From Sphingomonas sp. 7/4-4 (GTDB lineage: Bacteria > Pseudomonadota > Alphaproteobacteria > Sphingomonadales > Sphingomonadaceae), in NCBI RefSeq assembly GCF_027941955.1, contig NZ_CP115960.1, positions 1,178,001-1,242,000 of the forward strand: 64,000 bases of DNA, written 5' to 3'. Of this stretch, positions 44,768 through 56,080 are shown one piece after another. Under the pieces are notes generated by a model. That model was not told where the DNA came from, searched no databases, and saw nothing but the letters and a program-made list of their open reading frames with translations. Position 1 is the first letter of the stretch. Each line of letters opens with the position of its first letter. Both the position numbers and the translations under genes were made by a program.

Positions 44768-46948
44768 TTAACGAGTCGCTCGCCGGTCGCCTACCGGGCG
44801 CGCCGCAAATGGCGGCTGCACCGTCAGTGGGTTCAGCCAGGGATGCGTTCCCCCACCGCGAACCGTGCGTATTCTCGCGTCGGCGAAGGTGATCGCCACT
44901 CCGCCGGTCTTCGCCAGTGTATCGCGGTCGAGCCTTAGCCAGCGCGGTATGCAGCCGGGCGGCAGCCGTCGGTCGCTCACCACGACGTCCGTCGCCTTGC
45001 ACAAGGCGATCATCTCGGCCCACGGCACCATATAGCCGCTCCGCGTCGCGAGCACGCGCCAGCGCCGCGCGCCCGAACGCACCTCGACCAGGCACAGATC
45101 GGGGCTGCATCGCGCGTCGGGCGCTTCGGAGAGCAAGGCGAGTTCTTCCTCCGCGCCGCTATTCTCGCCGAGCATCGAGCGCGTGTAATCGCCGGCACGA
45201 TCGCGCAGCAGCGCCATCGCACCGTCCGACGTCCGGATCGCCAGGTGCCGGCCGTCGCCTGTGACGAGCAGGTCCGGCGCCGGCGTCAGCAATGCCCAGC
45301 CCAGCCCGACCGCGAATGGGGCCAGGCCTCCCCAGCGCACCCGCGTCCGCCACAAGGCTACCCACAAGCCGCCCGCGACGATCAGCGCATAGGCTCCGCC
45401 CGGCATCGCCGGCAGCGCGGCAACCGCTCCGGGCGCCGACGCAGTGACATGCGCCAGCCACAGCAACAGATCGAGCGCCCGCGCGGTGAGCCACCAGACG
45501 GGCGCGCCGATCCCCGCCATGTCGAGCGCCAGCGCCAGCGCCTCGAGCGGCATGATCACGAAGGTGGTCAGCGGGATCGCGACGATATTGGCGAGCGCGC
45601 CATAGATGCCCGCTTTGTGGAAATGGAACAGGCCGATCGGCATCAGCGCGAGCTCGACGGCGACGCCGGTAAGCAGCAGCGAGCCGAGCCCGCGCAGCAA
45701 CCGCCGTCCCCTTCCTTCCTCGCGCCGCCGGAACCAGCCGCGCACCCGCGGGCTTTCGTGGAGCGCGACGATCGCAGTCACCGCCGCGAAGCTGAGCTGG
45801 AAGCTGGGCCCGGCGAGCGACTCAGGCCATAGCAGCAACACGATGAACGCACCGGCCGCCACCAGCCGCAGCGTGATCGCCTCACGTCCCAGGCTCAAGG
45901 CGAGCAGCACCAGCAACGCCGCCACGCATGACCGGATCGTCGGCACCTCGGCGCCGGTGAGCAGGGTATAGCCGACCGCTGCCAGCGCTCCCGCCCCCGC
46001 CGCGACCAGCGGCAACCGCCAGCGCAGCGCGAGGGTCGGGCTGAGCGCCAGCAGCCGGAGGACCAGCAGCATCGCCGCGGCGGTGACCGCAGTGACGTGC
46101 AGTCCGCTCACCGAAAGCAGGTGTGCGAGCCCCGAGCGCCGCATCGCCTCCGAATCCTCTTCCGCAATCGCGCCCTGGTCCCCGGTCGCCAGCGCGCTCG
46201 CGATCCCGCCTCCGCTCCCGGCAATACGCGACTGGATGTGGCCCGATAGCCGCGCGCGCAGATCGGCGCCTGGCGCGACGCCAGGCGTCACCACCTCGAC
46301 GGGCGCAAACCCCTTCCCTGTGGCGCCCAGCCCGCTGAACCAGGCGACGCGTGCGAAATCATAGGCTCCCGGCACCGCCGCGGTCGGCGGCGGCATCAGC
46401 CGCGCCCGTAATTTGATGACCGCACCCCGCGTGAGACTCGCCGGCGCGTCGGCCGTGGCGAGATTGACGCGGACCCTGGGCGGCAGATCGGCATGCCCGA
46501 TCGGCGAGAGCGTCACCCTGACCACGTCGCGCGCGGGCAATTGCTCGACCCGCTCGACACGTCCCGCGAACACCGCCAGTGCGGGCCGCGCCAGCACCGG
46601 TGCCGCGACGCGCTCTGCCCGCCACCAGATCAGCACACAGCCGGCCGCCAGCGCGAGCCCGGCGATCGCGATCGCCCGCGGCGCCCTGCCCCCACCCGGC
46701 AACACTATCGCCGCGAGCGCCAGCGCCAGGCTGCCCAGGATGAAACCGATCCAGCGGGCGGTGTCGGGAAGCACGAACCAGGCGGTGATCCCCGCCCCCA
46801 GCATCACCGGCAGCCAGAGCACGAGCTGCTCACGCTCGATCTCCAGCCAACGCTCGATGCGGGCAGCGCCATGGCGAAGCGCCGCCCTCGCCCCCATTTG
46901 AAGGGCGGGCAACCCCGTGCTAGGGGCCTCGGCGGCTGAGCTGGCCAT
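44768..46948 (-). CDS. comEC: ComEC/Rec2-family DNA-uptake channel
   Basis: 726 residues. An N-terminal DUF4131-like section ([20 protein letters not shown]) is followed by the competence membrane domain: [20 protein letters not shown] is the signature, with about ten hydrophobic segments. The protein should form the inner-membrane channel for single-stranded DNA. The C-terminal 150 residues lack the HxHxDH motif of the metallo-beta-lactamase domain found in full-length ComEC, so only a vestige remains. It is divergent from gltX. Confidence 0.9.
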   Translation of the reverse strand: MASSAAEAPSTGLPALQMGARAALRHGAARIERWLEIEREQLVLWLPVMLGAGITAWFVLPDTARWIGFILGSLALALAAIVLPGGGRAPRAIAIAGLALAAGCVLIWWRAERVAAPVLARPALAVFAGRVERVEQLPARDVVRVTLSPIGHADLPPRVRVNLATADAPASLTRGAVIKLRARLMPPPTAAVPGAYDFARVAWFSGLGATGKGFAPVEVVTPGVAPGADLRARLSGHIQSRIAGSGGGIASALATGDQGAIAEEDSEAMRRSGLAHLLSVSGLHVTAVTAAAMLLVLRLLALSPTLALRWRLPLVAAGAGALAAVGYTLLTGAEVPTIRSCVAALLVLLALSLGREAITLRLVAAGAFIVLLLWPESLAGPSFQLSFAAVTAIVALHESPRVRGWFRRREEGRGRRLLRGLGSLLLTGVAVELALMPIGLFHFHKAGIYGALANIVAIPLTTFVIMPLEALALALDMAGIGAPVWWLTARALDLLLWLAHVTASAPGAVAALPAMPGGAYALIVAGGLWVALWRTRVRWGGLAPFAVGLGWALLTPAPDLLVTGDGRHLAIRTSDGAMALLRDRAGDYTRSMLGENSGAEEELALLSEAPDARCSPDLCLVEVRSGARRWRVLATRSGYMVPWAEMIALCKATDVVVSDRRLPPGCIPRWLRLDRDTLAKTGGVAITFADARIRTVRGGGTHPWLNPLTVQPPFAARPVGDRRATR

Positions 46949-46976
46949 CGATTTTCATGTCTGGGAGCACGCGCGG

Positions 46977-48405
46977 TTGAGCGCAACATCTGATACCGGC
47001 AGCAAGCCTGTCGTCACCCGTTTCGCGCCGTCGCCCACCGGGTTCCTCCATATCGGCGGCGCTCGTACGGCGCTGTTCAACCTGCTGTTCGCCCGCCATC
47101 ACGGCGGCAAGTTCCTGCTGCGCATCGAGGATACCGATCGCGCGCGCTCGACCGAACCGGCAATCGCCGCGATCCTCGACGGAATGCGCTGGCTCGACCT
47201 CGATTGGGACGGCGACGAGGTCTATCAATTCTCGCGGGCCGCCCGCCACGCCGAAGTCGCGCATGAAATGCTCGCGGGCGGCCACGCCTACAAATGCTTC
47301 GCCACCGCCGAGGAACTCGAGGCGATGCGCGCCGGACAGCGCGCGAACAAGCAGCCCTTGCGCTATGACGGGCGCTGGCGTGATCGCGATGCGAGCGAGG
47401 CTCCCGAGGGCGCGCCCTTCGTGATCCGCCTCAAGGCGCCACGCGAAGGCAGCGTGACGATAGACGACCGGGTCCAGGGTTCGGTCACCGTCAACAATAG
47501 CGAGCTCGACGACATGGTCCTGCTCCGCTCGGACGGCACGCCGACCTATATGCTCGCGGTGGTGGTCGACGATCACGACATGGGCGTCACCCATATCATC
47601 CGCGGCGACGACCATCTCAACAACGCCTTCCGCCAATTGCCGATCTATCGGGCGATGGGCTGGGAAGAGCCGAGCTACGCGCACATCCCGCTGATCCACG
47701 GTGCCGACGGCGCCAAGCTCTCGAAGCGCCACGGTGCGCTGGGGGTGGATGCCTATCGCGACGAGCTCGGCTTGCTCCCGGAAGCCGTGTCCAACTATCT
47801 CCTCCGCCTCGGCTGGGGTCATGGCGACGACGAGATCATCAGCCGCGAGCAGGCGATCGAGTGGTTCGATCTCGCGGGCGTCGGCAAGAGCCCCTCGCGC
47901 TTCGACCTCAAGAAGCTCGAGAACCTCAACGGCCATTATATCCGCGCCTCGGACGACGCCCGCCTCGCCGAGCTGGTCGCGAAGCGGCTACCGTTCGAAA
48001 TCACCGAAGCGCAATCGACGCTCCTCACTGCGGCGATGCCTTCGCTCAAGCCCCGTGCCGCGAGATCTCAATGAGATCGCCGAGGGCGCGATGTTCCTTT
48101 TCCGGACACGTCCCCTCGATCTCGACGAGGGCGCGGCTGCACTGCTGGAGGGCGACGCCCCTGCACTCCTCGCTGCAGTGCACACTTCGCTTGACGCGGC
48201 CGGAAGCTGGGATACGGAGGCCCTCGAAGCGGCGGTACGCACCGTCGCCGACGATGCGGGGGTCAAGCTCGGCGCCGTCGCGCAGCCTCTGCGCGCAGCA
48301 CTTACCGGGCGACGCACCTCTCCGGGCATCTTCGACGTTCTGGCATTGCTGGGGCGGGAGGAAAGCCTGGCCCGCATCGCCGATCAAATGACCAAGCCCG
48401 CCTGA
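46977..48405 (+). CDS. gltX: Glutamyl-tRNA synthetase (frameshifted)
   Basis: Merged reading of about 476 residues from TTG at 46977, behind GGGAG. Signs: [20 protein letters not shown] (HIGH-type motif) and [18 protein letters not shown] (KMSKS-type motif). The frame breaks near 48058; the anticodon-binding end resumes [20 protein letters not shown] and ends [14 protein letters not shown]. Enzymes of this group charge glutamate onto tRNA(Glu), often also tRNA(Gln), which GatCAB then amidates. The break is probably an assembly error. Confidence 0.94.
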
Positions 48406-48431
48406 TCCGGGCTAGAGCAAGGACGACGTTT

Positions 48432-49715
48432 ATGAGCGACACCGCGAAGCTTCAGGTTCCGGGCAAGGACGTTGAATACCCGATCCTCACGGGCAGCGTC
48501 GGCCCGGACGTCGTCGACATCCGCAAGCTCTATGGCCAGACGGGGATGTTCACCTACGATCCCGGCTTCACTTCGACTGCGTCCTGCGAGTCGGGCCTGA
48601 CCTATATCGATGGCGACGAGGGCGTATTGCTCCATCGCGGCTATCCGATCGGCCAGCTCGCCGAGCATTCGAGCTTCATGGAAGTGGCCTATCTGCTGCT
48701 GAACGGCGAACTGCCCGGCAAGGACGAGCTGGCCGGCTTCAACAACACGATCACCCGCCACACCATGCTGCACGAGCAGCTCGCGACCTTCTATCGCGGC
48801 TTCCGTCGCGATGCGCACCCGATGGCGGTGATGTGCGGCGTCGCCGGTGCGCTCTCGGCCTTCTATCACGATTCGACCGACATCACCGATCCCAAGCAGC
48901 GCATGATCGCGTCGCACCGGCTGATCGCCAAGATGCCGACGATCGCGGCGATGGCGTACAAGTACAGCGTCGGCCAGCCGTTCCTCTACCCGGACAACAG
49001 CCTCTCCTACACCGGCAATTTCCTGCGGATGACCTTCGGTGTTCCGGCTGAAGAGTATGTGGTGAACCCGGTGGTGGAAAAGGCGCTCGACCGCATCTTC
49101 ATCCTGCACGCCGATCACGAGCAGAACGCCTCGACCTCGACCGTGCGCCTCGCCGGTTCGTCGGGTGCCAATCCGTTCGCCTGCATCGCGGCCGGCATCG
49201 CCTGCCTGTGGGGCCCGGCGCATGGCGGCGCCAACGAGGCCGCGCTCAACATGCTCCATGAGATCGGCCGTCCCGAGCGCATCCCCGAGTTCATCGCGCG
49301 CGCCAAGGACAAGAACGATCCGTTCCGCCTGATGGGCTTCGGCCACCGCGTGTACAAGAATTACGATCCGCGCGCGACGGTGATGCAGAAGACCGTGCGC
49401 GAAGTGTTCAAGGAGCTGAACGTCTCCGATCCCGTGTTCGAGGTCGCGCTCCAGCTCGAGGAAATGGCGCTCAAGGATCCGTACTTCATCGAGAAGAAGC
49501 TGTTCCCGAACGTCGATTTCTATTCGGGCGTGATCCTTTCGGCGATCGGCTTCCCGACGACGATGTTCACTGCGCTCTTCGCGCTCGCCCGCACCGTCGG
49601 CTGGGTGGCACAGTGGAACGAGATGATCTCGGATCCCGAGCAGAAGATCGGCCGCCCGCGCCAGCTCTACACCGGCCCCGTCCAGCGCGACTACGTCCCG
49701 GTCGACAAGCGCTGA
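48432..49715 (+). CDS. gltA: Citrate synthase
   Basis: 427 residues, intact. Type II hexameric form with an N-terminal beta domain ([20 protein letters not shown]). Catalytic parts: [15 protein letters not shown] (His), [16 protein letters not shown] (His) and [14 protein letters not shown] (Asp). It condenses oxaloacetate and acetyl-CoA in the TCA cycle. It follows gltX by 26 bases and may share its transcript. Confidence 0.98.
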   Translation: MSDTAKLQVPGKDVEYPILTGSVGPDVVDIRKLYGQTGMFTYDPGFTSTASCESGLTYIDGDEGVLLHRGYPIGQLAEHSSFMEVAYLLLNGELPGKDELAGFNNTITRHTMLHEQLATFYRGFRRDAHPMAVMCGVAGALSAFYHDSTDITDPKQRMIASHRLIAKMPTIAAMAYKYSVGQPFLYPDNSLSYTGNFLRMTFGVPAEEYVVNPVVEKALDRIFILHADHEQNASTSTVRLAGSSGANPFACIAAGIACLWGPAHGGANEAALNMLHEIGRPERIPEFIARAKDKNDPFRLMGFGHRVYKNYDPRATVMQKTVREVFKELNVSDPVFEVALQLEEMALKDPYFIEKKLFPNVDFYSGVILSAIGFPTTMFTALFALARTVGWVAQWNEMISDPEQKIGRPRQLYTGPVQRDYVPVDKR

Positions 49716-50594
49716 CCCTCGACGCCCCTCCCTCCCGGGAGGGGAATTTGCTCGCTTATCCAGTCGCGAAACGCCGTCATCGCCGGGCCCGGCGTTCGCG
49801 ATTTGAGCCAGGTCAGCCAATAGCGCCCCGTCGCCACTTCCAGCGCGAAAGGCCGCACCAGCGCGCCACCGTCCCAGCATCGAGGCGGGCGCCAGCGCCA
49901 CCCCCACGCCCTGCATCGCCGCTTCGGCCATCGCCAGCGACGAATCGAACACCGGCCCCTTGAGCGTAGGCGCGGCGACTCCGGCAGCCTCGAACCAGCG
50001 CCCCCATTCATCGGCACGATACGAGCGTAACAGCGGCATTCCCAACAGGTCGCGCGGTTCGCCGAGTTCCCGCGCAATCGCCGGCGTACAGAGTGGGGTC
50101 AGCCGAGCCTCCATCAACGGCACCGCCTCGGTTGCATGCCACGCCCCATCGCCGAAGCGGATCGCGAAATCGAGTCCTTCGCCGGCCAGATCGACTCGGT
50201 TGTTGTTGGTGAACAGCCGCAAATCGATCCGCGGATGCGCTGCGCGGAACGCGGGCAGGCGCGGCAACAGCCAGCCGGTCGCGAAGGTCCCTACCGCCGC
50301 CACCGACAGCAACTGTGTGGCCTCGCCGCTGGCGATCCCCTCGACCAGTTCGGCCATGCGATCGAAGCTCTCGGCGAGCACCGGCAGGAGCGCCACGCCC
50401 TCGTCTGTAAGCGCCAGCCCGCGCGGCAGCCGCCGGAATAATTGCACGCCCAGCCGCGTCTCCAGCGCCTTCACCTGATGGCTCACCGCGGCCTGCGTCA
50501 CGCACAATTCGATCGCGGCACGAGTGAAAGAGAGGTGCCGCGCGGAGGCCTCGAACGCGCGCAGGGCATTGAGCGGCAAATGCGGGCGGACCAT
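49691..50594 (-). CDS. LysR-family regulator, GcvA/AmpR-like (frameshifted)
   Basis: Merged reading of about 301 residues. The HTH is [40 protein letters not shown], the pattern of the GcvA/AmpR group. The effector half ([20 protein letters not shown]) is intact until a break near 49872; beyond it the end reads [20 protein letters not shown]. The last 25 bases overlap the gltA end in convergent direction, so the true stop may be slightly different. Target genes are unknown. Confidence 0.85.
49725..49744. terminator. Hairpin after gltA
   Basis: CCCCTCCC and GGGAGGGG pair around TCCC, ten bases after the gltA stop, followed by AATTT. The short T tract makes it a weak intrinsic terminator on the plus strand. 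The opposite LysR gene reads through it in its last codons. Confidence 0.6.
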
Positions 50595-50742
50595 CGCATT
50601 CGCATAAGCTTTCCTAATGGCCGAAGCCAGTTTTCAGGTGGAAAGCGCTCTGAATCTGTACCGCAGACTACAAAGTGATTCAGCAAAGCGAAGCCTGGCG
50701 AATCCTATCCTCCTTTCACTGCGGGAGAATTGACAGGAGAGC

Positions 50743-51084
50743 ATGATGAAGATTGTCAGGATCATCGCCGCCGCCGCGCTCGCGTTCACGGGCGTCGCCG
50801 GGGCCACTACTGCCGCCAGCGCGGCACCGGTTACCCTGGTCGCCGCCAGCGCCGCCGTGCAGGATTATGGCTACGGCTATCGCGACGACCGACGCTATCG
50901 CGATGACAGGCGCTATCGCGATGACAGGCGCTATCGCGGCGACCGTAATCGCTGGGATCGCAATCGTTGGGATCGGGGTCGTGGCTATGACCGCGGACGC
51001 TATTATCGCGGGCACCGCTCGCATCGCGCCTGCTGGAACGAGTGGCGCCACGGTCATCGCGTGACGGTCTGCCGCCGTCGCTAA
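50743..51084 (+). CDS. Small secreted Arg/Tyr-rich repeat protein, 113 aa
   Basis: A signal peptide (MMKIVRIIAAAALAFTGVAG, cleavage after ASA) is followed by tandem six-residue repeats of the type YRDDRR at about residues 46-64, then DRNRWDRNRWDRGRGYDRGR and a Cys-containing basic end. The DNA repeats are nearly identical 18-base units. Such RH/RD-rich proteins recur in sphingomonads. They may bind the envelope or metals; function unproven. Confidence 0.75.
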   Translation: MMKIVRIIAAAALAFTGVAGATTAASAAPVTLVAASAAVQDYGYGYRDDRRYRDDRRYRDDRRYRGDRNRWDRNRWDRGRGYDRGRYYRGHRSHRACWNEWRHGHRVTVCRRR

Positions 51085-51124
51085 ATTGAGGACGGGGCGC
51101 CTGCCGTAAAAGCGGGCGCCCCAC

Positions 51125-52523
51125 TCACTTCCGCAAGGGAAGCTTGAACACGAACCGCGCGCCCATTCCCGGCGCGCTGTCCACTGTCAGGTCTCCGCCC
51201 ATCGCCCGGGCGAGTCGCCGGGCGATATAGAGTCCCAGACCCGATCCGCCGGGCTCGCTGTCGTCGACGCGGCCGAATTTCTCGAAGATCCGCGCATGAT
51301 CCTCCGGCGCGATGCCCTTGCCTTGATCCGCGACGATCACGCAGCCCATATTGCCTTCGCGCTCGAGCCGGATCCACACCATCGCGCCCGGCGGCGAATA
51401 GCGCACCGCGTTGCCGATCAGATTGACCATCACCTGCAGCGCGCGGCGGAACTCGCCGGTCACCGGCAACGCGTCGTCCGTCGCAGGCTTGTCGATCCGC
51501 ACCTCGGATTGCGCGGCACGCACCCCGAGCAACCCCGCCGCGCGCCGCGCTACGTCGGCAAGGTCGATCGGTTCGATCAGAATCGCGAAATCCTCGCGCT
51601 CGATCGCCTGGAGATCGACCAGATCCTCGACCAACCCGAGCAGATGCCGCCCGGCATTGGCGATGTCGCTGGCATATTCGGCATAATCGGGTTTGAGCGG
51701 TCCCTCCAGCTGCGCACTGATGCTGTCGGCATTGGCGATGATCTTGCCGAGCGGCCCCCGCAACGCGCGATCCAGCCGCTGGCTGAACAGAATCGGGAAA
51801 GCCTCCGAATGCCGCGGCAGGCGCCGGCAAGGGCGTATCCGGGCCCGCCTCGGGCGGCGGCGGCGCATCGAGCATGTGCGCCCCGCCGACGAAACCGGCG
51901 AAACGCCCGCCCGGATCGCTGCGCGGAGCAGCCGCGAGCCGCGCCATCCGCCCGGTCCCGCGAATCTCCGCCTTCTGCCCGTCGAACTGCGCCTGCGCCG
52001 CCACCGCGTCGAGGATCGGCAGATTGCCACTCTCGTCCTGCTCGAGGCGGAACAGACGCGTCAGCGGCTGGCCGAGCATCTCGCTCGATTCGAAACCATA
52101 ACGCTCGCCCGCTTCGATCGAGAGGAAGGTGATGCGCAGCGACGCGTCGGTCTCCCACAGCCAGTCGGCAGCCGATCGGAAGAAGTCGCCGTCGCGTTCG
52201 AGCTCGCTGCCGATCGCGCGCCAGGCCGGCCGCTGGCGCCACCCGCTGACTTCGAGCCGGACGCCGCCGTCCTCGGGCTCGGCGCGGACCCACAGATCGA
52301 GATCGTCCTCGCCGTCCCCGGCGACGACGTTGCGCGAGATCGCGATGCCCAGCCGCTGCGAAAGTCGCGCGAGCGTGGCGATCTGCGGCACCGCGAGCGG
52401 CGCGCCCTGCTCCCCGCCGGCGCGCAGATTGAGTTCAGCCAGACGCGCCTCGGCGTCGATCAGCCGTCCCTCGCGGTCGAGCCGCCCGTACGACACGGGG
52501 ATCGAGCGATCGATCGCGTTCAT
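51125..52523 (-). CDS. Histidine-kinase-like protein with degenerate H box (frameshifted)
   Basis: Merged reading of about 466 residues from 52523 (MNAIDRSIPVSYGRLDREGR). A PAS-like region (RSAADWLWETDASLRITFLS) precedes a break near 51805. Then the dimerisation segment FSQRLDRALRGPLGKIIANA lacks the phosphoacceptor His of the usual HELRTPL. The ATP-binding boxes are good: VMVNLIGNAVRYSPPGAMVW, VIVADQGKGIAPEDHARIFE, SGLGLYIARRLARAMGG. It is coupled to the DUF2336 gene. A noncanonical or pseudo-kinase is likely. Confidence 0.8.
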
Positions 52524-53637
52524 GCCGCCCCCCGGTGCGGGCCAGCGCCAGCAGCGCCGCGCGATAGTCCGGATCGAGCCGCAGCGGCGCGATCGCATCA
52601 CGCGCATCGTCGCTCGCAATGGCAAGGATCGCATCGAGCCGGTCGGCAAAGCGCTCGACGTCACGGCGCGGATCGGCCTCGCACAAAGCGAAGCCGACAT
52701 GGGCGATCGCCTCGCGCCCCAGATCGAGCGCACGGAGCGCCAGCCAGAGTCGCTCGGCACCCGATTCGAGCACGATCTCGCGGGCAAGCGCGTAGCTCAC
52801 CCCTAGGGCGTGGGCGAGCAATGCGATGAACAGCACGATGCGTCGATCGCCCAGCGCCTCGACCAGCATCCGCGGCAGTTCGTCGGGCTGGGCGTCGATT
52901 GCCGCGGCAAAGCGCATCGCCGCGCCCTCCAGCCGATCGCCTTCGTCATAAGCGGCGAGGCTGCGTTGCGCGGCGTCGGACAGCGCCCGGTCGAGCACTG
53001 GCAACGCGCCGTCGGCGACCTCGCCAACACGCTCCCGCAGCGCCGCCGCTACCCACCAGACCAGTCGGCAATGCAGCTCGGCTGGCAGGTCGGTCTGAGT
53101 CAAATGTTCCGCGTCGGGATCGCCGCGCCGCCGGCTTTCGGCGATCAGCACCGCCATCGCGCCGCTGGCGAGCGCGCGATCCGGGTGCTGGACGAATCGA
53201 TTGACCAGGCTGGGACGCTCGGGATTGTCGGGCGCGTTGAGCGGCAGCGCCGCCGCGATCGCGTCCTGGCGCACCCGCGCGATCAGCTCGGTCATCAGCG
53301 CGGGATCGCGCAACAGGCCGGAATCGAACAGCCGGTCGCAGACGCTCGCCTCGGTTCGCAGCATCGCCGCGGAAAGCCGCGCTTCGCCGCGCTCGCTCAG
53401 CAGCCGTGCGCCATTCTCGCGAATCTCGGCCTCCACGGTCTCCACCAATGCGCGCAGCAGCAGCGACAACGACGCCCGCGTGCGCTCGTCGAGCCGTGCC
53501 TCGTCGGGCAGGAAGAAGTCATGGATCGCCACCGCCAGCCCATCATGGGCGCGCGTCTCCGCAGCCGCCGCGCGCGCGAGCAGCTCGGGAGCGCCGCTGG
53601 TGGCGCCGTGGGTTATGTCGACGGGGTTATCCGACAT
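52520..53637 (-). CDS. DUF2336 protein (frame break at end)
   Basis: About 372 residues from 53637 (MSDNPVDITHGATSGAPELL). Helical, Ala/Arg/Leu-rich repeat-like body (LNAPDNPERPSLVNRFVQHP, FIALLAHALGVSYALAREIV) typical of alphaproteobacterial DUF2336. One more G at about 52530 ends it at stop 52520-52522, in ATGA overlap with the kinase-like gene; the raw frame would run past. The family is thought regulatory; the coupling suggests a shared pathway. Confidence 0.8.
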
Positions 53638-53672
53638 CGACCTCTGACTAGCGGAATGTGATTAAAGCGAAG

Positions 53673-54847
53673 CTAAGCTTTTTCGCGCGTGCCCTCAACC
53701 GCGGCCGCCAGCGTTATGAAAGCATAAAGCGCCGCTGCGCCTAGACCGAACTGGATCAGCCCGGCCAACGCGAACGGCGTCAGCAACAGCAGGTGCGCCG
53801 ACGGGCTCGCCCACCAGCGCCGGTGCCGCGAAGGTGCGCGCTCGATCAGGAACTGCATCGCGAGCGCCACTGCCGCCAGCACCAGCGGCGTGGTCGTATC
53901 GAGCCGCATGCGCTCCATCCAGCCGCAGCCAAGCGCGACGCCGCCGAACAGGGCCAGCAGCGTCCATTCGATCGCCCTTGCCCGCCGCTCCTCGCCGCGC
54001 AGGGCGGCCATCGCGCCGCTCGTCGCGAACGTGGCTGCCGAAAGAAGCGAGGCAATCAGTCCCGGGCCCTCCCAATCATACGCGATCGCAGTGAAGCTCA
54101 GCAAAGCGAGTACGCCCGCCACGCCGATCAGCGCCCAACCGGGCACGTTGCGCGAAACCAGTTCGGGCAGCACCATCCGCGCGATGCGCGTGAACACCCA
54201 GCGATCGGCCCAGTCGGTCCGCCGCTCGGTCAGTGCCGCCATGATCCCGGTATTGCGCGCGGCAAGGCCCTCGGCGCTATGTTCGACGGCATGACCGCTG
54301 CGCAGCCAACTCGCGGTCAGTGGAACATGATCGGCGCCCGATTGCGCGGCGACGCGCAGCAACGCCGACTGGAAGTCGTAATCGTCCGGCATCTGCGCGA
54401 TCTGCTTGAGTTGGCCGATCGAGATCCGCGCCACTCCCGCCCAGCAATCGCGCATGTCGAGCCGCTCGATCGCTGCGGGCGAATCGGCATCGTCGGTGAC
54501 GAGCAATGCCTCGGGGCCTTCATTGCCCATCCGGTCCATCACCGGATCGGTGGTGACCAGCCCGTCGGCCATCACCAGCACCCGCGCTTCTTCGCCGATC
54601 TTTTCGGCGGCTTCCTCGGCCGAGCGGACGATCTCGACGAAGAGATCGCGCCGGCTCGCGCGGCTCACTGCGGAGAGCAAGGCCGGGGTCATCTTGCCGA
54701 CCGCCACCAGCACGTGCTGCGCGCCTGCGCCGAGAGCAGCCGCACCTGATATTCGAGCAGCGTCATGCCGCCAAAAGGCAGCGTCGCGACGAGCGTACCC
54801 GGCCGGTCGCTCGCCTCCTCGATCGCAAAAATCAGCCCCGCCAGCAT
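53673..54847 (-). CDS. Nucleotidyltransferase/CDP-alcohol-transferase-like membrane protein (frameshifted)
   Basis: Merged reading of about 391 residues from 54847 (MLAGLIFAIEEASDRPGTLV), with a frame break near 54715. The soluble N-terminal half looks like a nucleotidyltransferase (LPFGGMTLLEYQVRLLSA, EARVLVMADGLVTTDPV), while the C-terminal half has about five helices beginning WADRWVFTRIARMVLPELVS, reminiscent of inositol-phosphate cytidylyltransferase/phosphatidyltransferase fusions. The catalytic DGxxAR pattern of the latter is not visible, so the enzyme may be altered. Confidence 0.65.
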
Positions 54848-54883
54848 GGTGCGGTCGTTAAGCCCTCGTCCTGCCTTACGCAA

Positions 54884-56080
54884 TCAATACAGCAGGAACG
54901 GCCGCCGCACCTCGGCCCAGGCCGCCTCGTCGGGCAACGTGATCGCGTCGAGATCGCCCGCCGCGGCACCGGCATCGTCGACCCATTCGCGTAAGGCAGC
55001 GCCGCCGTTGATCACATCGATCGCGAGCTTGTCGAAGACATATTCGTACGGGAAATCGCGCCACAGGTCATAGTCCGAATAAAGCGCCCGGATCGCCTTG
55101 AAGCCCAAAGCCTGCACCCGCCACGGCCGGAACGCCGCGTGATCGTAGACCGGCCCCTCGGCATGAATGAACACGCCCGAGCAGGGCTGACCGACATGCT
55201 TGTGGAACGTCGGCTGGAACCAGATGTCACGGAGCGTGCACCCGGCCAGCCAGTCCGGCGCCAGTCTACGCATTTCAGCGATAATTGCGCGCGAATCCAC
55301 GTCGGGAGCGCCGAACAGCTCCAACGGCCGGGTCGTCCCCCGCCCCTCGGACAAATTGGTGCCCTCGAGCATCACCGTCCCGGCATAGGCCCGCGCCATG
55401 TTCACATTCGCGGCATTGGGACTCGGATTGATCCACGGCCTCTCCGGCGGCCAGCCGAACCCCGGCTCCGCCTCGGGCTGCCATCCCTCCATCGCGATTA
55501 CGGTATAATCCACGTCGAGGCCGAATTGCTGGATGAACCACGCCCCCATCTCGCCCAGCGTCATCCCGTGCCGCATCGGCATCGGTCCGGCGCCCACGAA
55601 GCTTTCCCAACCGGGCAGCAAAGTCAGGCCCTCGATCGGTCGCCCCGCGGGGTTGGGCCGATCGAGCACCCAGACTTCTTTCCCATGCTGCGCTGCGGCC
55701 TCGAGCACGTAGAGCAATGTGGTCACGAACGTGTAGATTCGGCAGCCGACGTCCTGCAGATCGATCAGGATGACGTCGAACGTCCCCATCGACTGCCCCG
55801 TCGGCCGCCGCACTTCGCCGTAGAGGCTGAACACGGGCATGCCATAGGTCGGATCGGTATAATCCGGCGATTCCATCATATTGTCCTGGAGATCGCCGCG
55901 CACGCCGTGCTGCGGCCCGAACACCGCCGAGACGTTGAGCCCCGTCGCCACCAGCGCGTCGAGCGAATGCGTCAGATCCGCGGTGACCGAAGCCGGATGC
56001 GCGAGCAATGCGACGCGCTTGCCTTCGAGGGGCTTGCGGAGTTCAGGGTCGGCGAGCAGCCGATCGATGCCGAATTTCAT
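54884..56080 (-). CDS. DUF1343 exo-muramidase-like protein (NamZ-type)
   Basis: 398 residues from 56080 ([20 protein letters not shown]), ATGA overlap with the DOMON-like gene. Family signs: NVSAVFGPQHGVRGDLQDNM, DVILIDLQDVGCRIYTFVTT, LDRPNPAGRPIEGLTLLPGW and MARAYAGTVMLEGTNLSEGR. Relatives remove terminal N-acetylmuramic acid from peptidoglycan fragments, serving wall recycling. No signal peptide is present, which fits a cytoplasmic copy. Confidence 0.88.
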   Translation of the reverse strand: MKFGIDRLLADPELRKPLEGKRVALLAHPASVTADLTHSLDALVATGLNVSAVFGPQHGVRGDLQDNMMESPDYTDPTYGMPVFSLYGEVRRPTGQSMGTFDVILIDLQDVGCRIYTFVTTLLYVLEAAAQHGKEVWVLDRPNPAGRPIEGLTLLPGWESFVGAGPMPMRHGMTLGEMGAWFIQQFGLDVDYTVIAMEGWQPEAEPGFGWPPERPWINPSPNAANVNMARAYAGTVMLEGTNLSEGRGTTRPLELFGAPDVDSRAIIAEMRRLAPDWLAGCTLRDIWFQPTFHKHVGQPCSGVFIHAEGPVYDHAAFRPWRVQALGFKAIRALYSDYDLWRDFPYEYVFDKLAIDVINGGAALREWVDDAGAAAGDLDAITLPDEAAWAEVRRPFLLY

